Shown here: positions 57,125 to 64,000 of the stretch, piece after piece | Layout of the letters: each line of letters starts with the position of its first letter | How positions within the stretch are numbered: the stretch's first letter is position 1 | Origin: Gamarada debralockiae | Lineage: Eukaryota; Ascomycota; Leotiomycetes; Helotiales; Hyphodiscaceae | Reading direction: 5' to 3' | Length of the DNA: 64,000 bases | Assembly: GCA_002803225.1 (NCBI GenBank) | Contig: NXFV01000472.1 | Location: 30,744 to 94,743 of the forward strand | Notes under the pieces: model-generated | Told to the model about the DNA's origin: nothing | Seen by the model: only the letters and a program-made list of their open reading frames with translations | The model's database searches: none | Translations under genes and position numbers: made by a program

Positions 57125-57804
57125 CTAGGATGAAACACCAACGCAGTAGTATTCTCCTGCCCACAGATCCGTTGCACAATTTGATCCACCACTGCCCAGC
57201 ACAGTGTTCCACGCATACAATTCGGCAGTAGTGATGCCATGTTCCTCAGCAAAGGTACCGCAACCATCACCCGACACAGCTTCCGCGTACTTATTGCAGG
57301 CGGGCGTAATGCCGCTTTGAATTAGGCCTGGCGCTGCTACCGACGTCGTTGTGCTAGTCGTACTCGTTTGTGACCTGCAGGAGCTCCGACGCAATAATAA
57401 TAGTCAGCAAACATTTCGGTGCTGCAGCCAGCACCATTAGCTCCAAGGATCGGGTTCCAGGCATAAAGTTGAGCTGATGTGATGCTGTTGTTGGCGGCGA
57501 ACCCAATGCGGTTGGTACCAGGCGGAGTTTCTGCGTACTTGGTGCACTGTGGATCAATGCCCGATTGAACTGGCGAGGGAGTTGGTGATGCTGTTGGGGT
57601 AATCACTGGCATTGAGGTGGTAGTTGAAGAACCGGAGACGCCAATGCAGTAATAATCCCCTGCCCAGAACTCCGTCTGGCAGTTTGCGCCGTTAGCACCA
57701 AGAACAGGGTTCCAAGCTACCAACGCTTGTAGGGTAATGTCGAACAGAGAACTGAACGAGTATAGATGACGAAATCCGTCCACCCTTGACGAGGAGTTCG
57801 GCAT
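57125..57804 (-). pseudogene. LysM-domain protein, about 2.5 domains, 5'-truncated and frameshifted
   Basis: Three LysM-type ends are visible: VAWNPVLGANGANCQTEFWAG, YAWNPILGANGAGCSTEMF and [21 protein letters not shown]. Each ends in YYC[IV]G[VA], the cysteine-bearing fungal LysM form. Pro/Thr-rich linkers separate them. The first domain lacks its N-terminal half and there is no signal peptide. A frameshift near 57350-57370 lies before [13 protein letters not shown]. Fungal LysM proteins bind chitin oligomers and many are secreted effectors. This copy has lost its secretion signal unless a distant upstream exon exists. Confidence 0.75.
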
Positions 57805-58189
57805 TATAAGGGATTGGCAACGTGTGAAATTTGCTAACTGTTGATTGTATGTGGGCCCAACAACGACGTGTCAATATGTATATACAAGGTTGTGAAATAT
57901 GGTGGACACGTGGATGGAAGCGGCCACTGTATCCACGACCCTCCTAATCATTATGCTCTATTATGCCCATTACGCCATGCATGTCCATTTAAAGTCTGCC
58001 TTCGTTTATTGATGGCTAACCACTCACCCACTCGGCATCAGACTCTGTTGTGTCAGAATCTTGACGTCCGAAAGGTCCTTCTTCTAGTGGTTTGCATTGG
58101 GGTTTCCCTATGCCATTGATTAGCTCATATAATAATGTATAATGGGTAAGAGCGTGACTATCAATTTTGTTCTGGTTAATATGCTTCTG
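57805..58189. other. Gene-free interval
   Basis: Upstream of the LysM fragment. No signal-peptide exon was found in any minus-strand frame. Nothing else recognised. Confidence 0.35.
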
Positions 58190-58657
58190 CTAGAACAGTG
58201 CACGTCTAGCTTCAATACCGCAAATTTTGTGGGCTAAGTGGTGGATATCTCCCGGCCACGCTCCGTTCGAGAGAAGATGTCTGTATATCTTTTCGACTCC
58301 AATGAATTCAAGAGCGTCACAATCGGGATAAAATATTGGTTTTGATTTCGGATTTTCGACTAGATATTGGTACGTAGCAAGAGCTGCCATCGAGATTCTC
58401 TGCAAATACTGAGCGCTAAGGGAGGACAGTCGATGATCGTCGTTAAAGCGACTCAGTGGGTAGGCCGCCTTTGTGTGGGCTCGTACTTGGATCACGTGGC
58501 GGCCTGGCAAAGTGGCCGTCCAAATAATTTGTCGGATTGCGAATGGGAGCTCTGGAAATCGGTGAAATCGTTGATGTTCTCTAGATTCGCAGACTGCGAC
58601 TTGGGAGGAGGGAGTTGGCATACGCGGGGCCGACCCGCCGCAGCATGAGTGGTCCAT
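58190..58657 (-). CDS. 2EXR-domain protein, short
   Basis: Single exon, 155 residues, ATG at 58657. The core is FHRFPELPFAIRQIIWTATL followed by RHVIQVR, the first strand-helix pattern of fungal 2EXR domain proteins. The second half is FYPDCDALEFIG, equivalent to the FNPxxDTLYF box of longer members. Most family members run to 250-400 residues, so this one is short, with deletion of the middle and loss of the C-terminus. The family has no known biochemical role and is expanded in Pezizomycotina. Probably a minor or decaying copy; the frame itself is open. Confidence 0.7.
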   Translation of the reverse strand: MDHSCCGGSAPRMPTPSSQVAVCESREHQRFHRFPELPFAIRQIIWTATLPGRHVIQVRAHTKAAYPLSRFNDDHRLSSLSAQYLQRISMAALATYQYLVENPKSKPIFYPDCDALEFIGVEKIYRHLLSNGAWPGDIHHLAHKICGIEARRALF

Positions 58658-58878
58658 CTCCGAGGAAACTGTGAATCTGAGATGACCTGATAGAGATGTC
58701 GTCAGCGCAGGGGAGAATTAAGTGTCGGCGTGTCTTCGATTCACCGTTCGCAAGGCGGTCTCACGCCGCAGGGAAACCTTATGAGCCTATCACTTCTTCT
58801 CAACCCCCTACCCGCCCTTTCAATGAAAGTTTATAACTTTTGATCTTCCTCTCGAGCCCATCTAATTCCCGCTTCAGC

Positions 58879-59453
58879 TTAATGCAGCTCGCTCTTGTTT
58901 CCCACATCGACGTCGTCGAGATCCCCTTCCGCAGCCACTCTCACTTGAGCCGTCGCAATAAGAAGTTCCGGATTTCTTTCATTCAGCTCGTCTTGCATAC
59001 GATATAATCTCTCAGGGCAGTCTTCTTCGACATCCGATCGTGCACCAGTAGATAGAAGGTCCTCGGGGTCGTTCGGGTGTTGTTCTGTTGATTCTGGATT
59101 TGCTGTCGATTTTTGATTTTCGGTCGACTGGCGATTTGACGTTGCAAGGACAGTCAGTCACGGAGTCCATCGCGTTGGCTTTGAGCAACATCGAGTTTGT
59201 TCTCAGCGGCCCTAAGCTTACCGTCAACCTGACTATCCGCACGAACAAGAGCCAATTGTTCCTCGAAATCATCATCTGGAGGCTGTCCTGCGTTCTCTAC
59301 AACTGCGTTCAACCTCTCCAGCTCACCCGTCAACCTGGGAGTCGATCCAAATGTATCTTTTTGCAAGGCTTTGGGTGATGGTGATGAAATCTTGAAAGGT
59401 CTTGGGAAAATCGACCACTCTATTGCTAGGTGAATTTGACGAATATTATTCAA
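58879..59453 (-). CDS. Small helical protein of unknown function
   Basis: Exon 59453-59162 and exon 59102-58879 join through a gtgact donor and a cgacag acceptor. Content is mostly charged helix: TGELERLNAVVENAG, LRAAENKLDVAQSQRDGL, then acidic DVEEDCPERLYRMQDELNER. The 5' part is uncertain because the MITE begins 100 bp upstream and no good start context is seen. Helical heptad-like spacing suggests a coiled coil. No family recognised. The call is weak: the donor is non-canonical in its later bases. Confidence 0.35.
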
Positions 59454-59549
59454 AGTCCCCCCTAAAATAACTAAGGGCCAAATCTATGCTATTACCTGCA
59501 TAGCCGTTAGGGCTCTATCAGTGTAAGAATTATCAATCAATCTATGCTA

Positions 59550-60008
59550 CCGTATTAATTGCTTTGTAGGAACCGGTCTTACAACCTTAAATCCTGCTTT
59601 CCATTCAATTCGAACCGTTGCTTATGAAAGGAGTAGTTGTTTATACCTTGATTTTGCCAAAAATGCGAATTCCAGGCTGTTACTCGTGAAATTTTCAGGG
59701 CAATGATCGCTAAATCTTCGAACGTTAGCGTATTTACAGCGCATAATTCCCTAAAATTAGCAGCGTACAACTCCCTATAATTATAACGCACAGCTCGCTC
59801 TATCTACAGCTTCAAGTCGCTGGAATTGATCTTACAGACAATAAGCCTTAGTAGGGAATTTGGAAGTAAAAAGAGGGGAAATTTCCTGGGTTTTCAACTT
59901 ATTATGTTGCTTATAACCTTACATCTTCCATTTCAGCCAGTTGGAACCTTTGCTTATACAAGAGAATTGCTTATAAAATGAACCGGTCTTATAAAGCAAT
60001 TGATACGG
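59550..60008. mobile_element. MITE, TA-flanked, 459 bp
   Basis: Inverted ends: left ccgtattaattgctttgtag; right, read on the minus strand, ccgtatcaattgctttataa. Both are followed inward by accggt. TA lies directly outside each end (59548-59549 and 60009-60010), as in Tc1/mariner-type target duplication. No transposase is encoded. Inside, the segments near 59575-59640 and 59915-59980 resemble each other in direct orientation. It sits about 250 bp upstream of the HET gene at 60262. Confidence 0.8.
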
Positions 60009-60261
60009 TATGTAGTACATCCCTCACACACAGGCCATTTGTGGTGGGAGTGAACGTCGGGATGTCCCGTACTCGTACGTGCTTACTTCAGCAATCGGGC
60101 TAACCTTAACGGCTCGGTGGCTGAAGTCAGCTCTGCGACGATAAGGCTGAAATTACGATGCAATGCGCTGACTTTGAGCCTTCGAGCTGGTAGCTGGGCA
60201 CTAATACTAGCTGCAAGATTTCCACGATAAAGGCGACGAGGATCCCACTAGATCACGAGCG

Positions 60262-62160
60262 ATGTATCGCTTTCGGTACGAGCCTATTCCCAAGTCAGGA
60301 GGCCCATGGATCCGGCTTCTTGAACTCGAACCCAGATCGTCGATAGACATACATATCCAACTCAAGAATGTCAAACTTGGCGAGCACCCTGACTTTGAAG
60401 CTTTATCGTACAGTTGGGGCACAGATCTATCAAAGGTTCCGGTATGGTGCGATCATCGCAAATTCAGCATTCCCCGTAGCCTTTGGGTAGCACTGAACAG
60501 ACTCCGCCATCCGCATTCCGGCCAGTCCCGCCTCTTTTGGGCCGACGCTGTCTGTATAAACCAAGATGATTCCGAGGAGAAGACCGCTCAAGTTCAGCTG
60601 ATGCGCCAAATCTATGAAGCGGCGACGTTGGTCATCGTGTGGCTGGGGGAGGAAGCAGATGGCAGCCACCAAGCAATGCAGATGGTGAAGAACGTTGGAG
60701 AAGGCATATGGCAATTCACAAGCGAAAACCAGTCGATGCGAGCAACCCGCAAGCGGCATCAAGAACTTGTGCTGGCACGATTACCTGCTTTCGCCGACCC
60801 CATTTGGGGCACGTACTTGGCGTTGCTTCGGCGCACCTGGTACAGCAGAGTATGGATCATTCAAGAAGTTGCTTCAGCCAAGGCCATATTGGTGGCCTGC
60901 GGAGCTGACGAGGTATCATGGAGCAATTTCTGGGCCGTGGGTTGTCATATAAGCCAGCTCGGGTTCCACGCCTATTTCGAATGTCAGACCTACTTGCCGG
61001 AGCTTATTCTAGTCGGCATCGCAAAGGAAACCGTTCAGCGCAATCACCGACGAGCTCTCATCGACATGCTCTTCCAGTATCGAAATTTCCAGGCCACTGA
61101 TCAGCGGGACAAGATTTTCGCGCTTTACGGCCTTCTGCACAGTGACTGCCGCGCTGGCACTATCCAACCAGACTATAGCTTGAACCCCGAAGATGTTTTC
61201 ATGAAGACTACCATTTCAATTCTAGAAGTTGAATGCAATCTCGACATACTGAGTGGACCGGTAAATGGATATGCTGGCCCAACTAGCAACCAGTGTCCCT
61301 CTTGGGTGGCATGCTGGACAATGAAAGACGCACCTTCTCCCTTAACATATCAACATATCAGCCGCGATCCCCAGTTCCAGGCCAGTGCTAGTTCTCAGCA
61401 TAGCCCTCGCTTCTTAGAAGATCAGAGGATAATGGAAGTCGACGGTTTCATTCTCGATACAATAACTTGCGTCGCCCAACCTGCGACTCCGAGGCAACCC
61501 TCCACAGGTTCTTTCGCCCGGATCAAAATATTCTCCTCAGAATGCTACTTCCACAAACTCTTCTTGGACTGGGAGCGGGTTGTGGAAGCTCGATCAAAGG
61601 GGAAATATTTCAACGGAGAGGCTATGGTTGACGTTTACTGGCAGACGCTGGTTGGAGGTTTCACTACCTTCACTGACGTGAATACCAATTTTGGTAACCC
61701 AGAAGCAGATGCAAAGAGCTTCTACAAGACTCTTTTCGAGCGCTGGGAACGAAAACATCGTATTTACCTCTATTTGCATAGAGCGTTTCATTGGCTTCCC
61801 GGAGTCGACTATTTGTGCTGCGGTATAAGATTGACCTTTGGATTTGGAAAGACTTTGCTTCAATCCATCGGCTATATCCTTGGTAGAAGGATTACGACTG
61901 CCCCCGGTCCTCAATTCTCAGACTATAATTACCCAGGCATATGGCGGCGAATCTTTCGGACAGAGGGTGGCTATGTTGGTCTGGCTCCCCGTTTCGCAGA
62001 TGTAGGCGACAAAATTGCAATTCTGAAAGGTGGGAGGGTTGCATATGCTCTCCGTCCTATGTCCAATAGGTGGCGATTACTCGGTGACGCGTATGTCCAT
62101 GGGATTATGCGTGGCGAAGCCTTCGAAGAGGATCGCTGCAGGCCAATGTTGCTAGAATAG
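60262..62160 (+). CDS. Heterokaryon-incompatibility (HET) domain protein
   Basis: Single exon, 632 residues, ATG at 60262. The HET core is complete and typical: FEALSYSWG, SLWVALNRLRHP, LFWADAVCINQDDSEEK, QVQLMRQIYEAATLVIVWLG and RTWYSRVWIIQEV. The downstream region has FQATDQRDKIFALYGLL and PDYSLNPEDVF, the common C-terminal extension of this class, and ends in an RAEAYVHGIM-like box (GDAYVHGIMRGE). HET proteins control non-self recognition and cell death after hyphal fusion. It is a different subclass from the LCxxC-type HET at 24.8 kb. Intact. The MITE upstream may affect its promoter; this is inference. Confidence 0.93.
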   Translation: MYRFRYEPIPKSGGPWIRLLELEPRSSIDIHIQLKNVKLGEHPDFEALSYSWGTDLSKVPVWCDHRKFSIPRSLWVALNRLRHPHSGQSRLFWADAVCINQDDSEEKTAQVQLMRQIYEAATLVIVWLGEEADGSHQAMQMVKNVGEGIWQFTSENQSMRATRKRHQELVLARLPAFADPIWGTYLALLRRTWYSRVWIIQEVASAKAILVACGADEVSWSNFWAVGCHISQLGFHAYFECQTYLPELILVGIAKETVQRNHRRALIDMLFQYRNFQATDQRDKIFALYGLLHSDCRAGTIQPDYSLNPEDVFMKTTISILEVECNLDILSGPVNGYAGPTSNQCPSWVACWTMKDAPSPLTYQHISRDPQFQASASSQHSPRFLEDQRIMEVDGFILDTITCVAQPATPRQPSTGSFARIKIFSSECYFHKLFLDWERVVEARSKGKYFNGEAMVDVYWQTLVGGFTTFTDVNTNFGNPEADAKSFYKTLFERWERKHRIYLYLHRAFHWLPGVDYLCCGIRLTFGFGKTLLQSIGYILGRRITTAPGPQFSDYNYPGIWRRIFRTEGGYVGLAPRFADVGDKIAILKGGRVAYALRPMSNRWRLLGDAYVHGIMRGEAFEEDRCRPMLLE

Positions 62161-63491
62161 TGTATTATCTAGCGAGTCTGTTTGCGCTTAGCTAAACTTG
62201 TCCATTTGCAAATTTCCCTAACCACAAACCCCTTTCTACCGTCCTGGATGAATGTTAGTTTACTACTAGCATTCTATCTTATAAAAAGCCATCTGTCAAG
62301 GATTATTCTCTTGCGCCCAATTCAGATGTTAGTTTCATCTCCATAACCAATTCTTACTCGCCATCTTATTTCAGTTCGCGTAGCATGGTCACAGTAACCC
62401 TCCTAGAACCATTCGCCAGTACAATCAAAAGCATTTTCCTCTTCGGACCCTCTCCGGGCCGTCCCAATTCACGAACTTCCCAGCATCTTAGCCGCACTTG
62501 GTGGGAAGGTCTCAATATGAGCTGAGAGAAGACTGTAATTCTGGCATCGTATTTGATAGGAACAAACCCGAAAACTAGAGTATATGACTCCTTGGTAGAT
62601 GTGTGTTGTGAGGCTGAGGTCACATGCGGCTGAACTAGAGTGATCCAAAGTGAGCTCTAGTAAGAATCCACGTGGCCTTGTACGTTTTAACAAGGGAATA
62701 GAAACGAATACCTCTATCCACTGCCTTGATAGGTTGAAAGAGGTGGCCGTGTTCCAGACAACAAGCATCAGTAAATTTATATTTAGATAGCATAGAAACT
62801 ATAATCGATTCTTAAGGGGCCTAAGAGAGTATCCATTCTGCATGCTCAGGCTGACTCATCGGCGTGCTTATAGGACTCAGGGACTCAGGGCTCGGCTCAG
62901 GTTAGAGTAGCGATTACTTATGTCTAGAAACGGAAATGGACTTTAGTGGGTCAAGATTCGTCTTAAAATAGTAAGAAGCTAACGCCTACTTGGAAGCTAA
63001 CCCTATTCCCTTCTCGCTTTAATTCTCCACTACTATTCAGAATCTATACTCTTCGATACTACCTCTTAATTTCTATATAGACCAGGCCCATTTCTTCCTC
63101 CTATCACAAATCTCGGCTAGGGTTCCTTTCTCTATAATCTTAATCTCACTACTTAATAGTCCTATCCGAAGAGTACTATAATCCATATCCGAGAGAGGTA
63201 GTGGAATAGTCTAACCGTTAAATACTATGTTTCTTGACTTGCCTTTCTATATACCAAGGCGGCACTAGGTATTTACCGCTACTTTCTAGAGCCGTTCGGC
63301 AGATTATCTTAAAGTGATCGAGCTAGGTAGGATATATAGCAAGGATCTTAAGATCTTCGCAGCTGCTGTGGCGCTCTCGTTCGTCCTTCTTAGAGTAACT
63401 TATCTCGATGACGTTAACTTTCTCGTAGATTAGGAGACGAGCCAAGCCATATATCCTATACCAGGTGTGTAGAGATCAACGACGGTGTTTT
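62161..63491. other. Gene-poor, AT-rich interval
   Basis: A minus-strand frame at 62623-62366 looks mildly protein-like but has no motif. From about 62800 to 63470 the sequence is AT-rich with dense stops, like a RIP-eroded repeat. Confidence 0.35.
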
Positions 63492-63697
63492 TGACGGCTG
63501 GCACTATCACATGATCTGTTTGCGGCTGGAACAGGTGGATGGTCGTGTAGGATCGACCCCAGTACTATAAAGGTCGAGGCTTACCCTCTTTCTTTCCTTT
63601 CGCTTTCCTTTCCTTCTTTCTGTAGCTTAGTATTTTACTATACACCGTGATCTTTGAACTCCGCGCTTCAGACTTTTGCATCGATCCCGCTGTCACA
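63492..63697 (+). repeat. Probable gypsy-type LTR
   Basis: Starts TGACGGCTGGCACTATCACA, contains a TATA-like actataaagg at about 63564 and ends CGCTGTCACA, so the ends are short inverted repeats (TGAC/GTCA). A primer-site-like ttagtatcgttggcgg follows, and gag-like reading may begin before the window ends. The partner LTR would lie beyond 64000. Confidence 0.45.
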
Positions 63698-64000
63698 GTG
63701 TTAGTATCGTTGGCGGAGGGCTAGACACGGTCGAGCATCGTGCTACTAAAAAGCAAGGGGTGCGGTAAGTTTCTCGAGGTAAATGACTAACTAGAATATG
63801 CGTCCTTAAGCAAATTTGTAATAGCGGGCTTCGAAAGGCATTATAGATATTCGAAGGGGAAAATGTAGATTTTAAACTATCTTGTGACTTAGTTGTGACG
63901 ACACTGGAGGAGAATAGATTTACCCCGCTGCGCCAACTAGCCAAAAAGGCACAAGAATTGACCGAAGGGCAATTCGCTATTCTACTATATAAGGGTGAGA

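Overview
This is filamentous ascomycete (Pezizomycotina) nuclear DNA. The evidence is short introns of about 48-135 bp with GTRAGT-type donors and CTRAY-like branch sites, and typical gene families: heterokaryon-incompatibility (HET) proteins, a Zn2Cys6 factor, monocarboxylate-type MFS carriers, NmrA, LysM and 2EXR proteins. The transposon set (copia, LINE, Crypton and a TA-flanked inverted-repeat element) fits, and so do stop codons that look like repeat-induced point mutation (RIP). A leotiomycete is my guess; the sequence alone does not fix the genus. Annotation here means joining exons by hand; splice sites are stated where they could be read. LAYOUT. 0-5 kb is a graveyard: a truncated adenylation domain abuts a truncated MFS carrier, followed by copia pieces, a frameshifted amidohydrolase and a frameshifted 3'-5' exonuclease. 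5-11.7 kb holds a DUF7708/STAND-like gene (one premature stop) divergent from a six-exon AAA+ ATPase, then a DUF1857 gene. 13.7-16.1 kb is a secreted HExxH metallopeptidase with a long Ser/Thr repeat stalk. 16.9-19.2 kb is a heavily mutated Crypton recombinase. 20-22 kb is a conserved housekeeping block: a tiny unrecognised gene, COA6 and SYS1. 24.8-36.3 kb contains a HET gene, a peroxisomal copper amine oxidase, an MFS carrier and a Zn2Cys6 regulator, all intact. 38-42.3 kb is decayed again (MTHFS-like pseudogene, HET relic, minisatellite, bZIP/DUF3425 gene with two frameshifts). 42.7-43.7 kb is an intact NmrA-like gene. 44-51.2 kb is the most unusual part: two pieces of dynamin-type GTPase lie on the same strand about 4.4 kb apart, and a 106/107-bp segment, identical apart from one base, occurs in both. 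Between them sit an intact secreted L-amino-acid/amine oxidase gene and an AAA+ pseudogene. 51.2-53.7 kb is a dead LINE whose two edges adjoin the broken dynamin and a broken membrane-protein gene. 54.5-58.7 kb has an unknown gene interrupted only by a G10 run, a LysM fragment and a 2EXR gene. 59.5-60.0 kb is a MITE and 60.3-62.2 kb an intact HET gene. The right edge begins a probable gypsy LTR element. HOW IT FITS TOGETHER. Housekeeping islands (COA6-SYS1; amine oxidase-MFS-regulator) alternate with accessory stretches rich in non-self-recognition families (two HET genes plus a relic, DUF7708/STAND, DUF7025-like AAA+, dynamin, 2EXR, LysM). Those stretches also hold at least ten broken genes and five or more transposon types. 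I read the window as a fast-turnover accessory compartment. No single new system is proved, but the split dynamin with its direct repeats and the CpA-depleted Crypton are the best leads.
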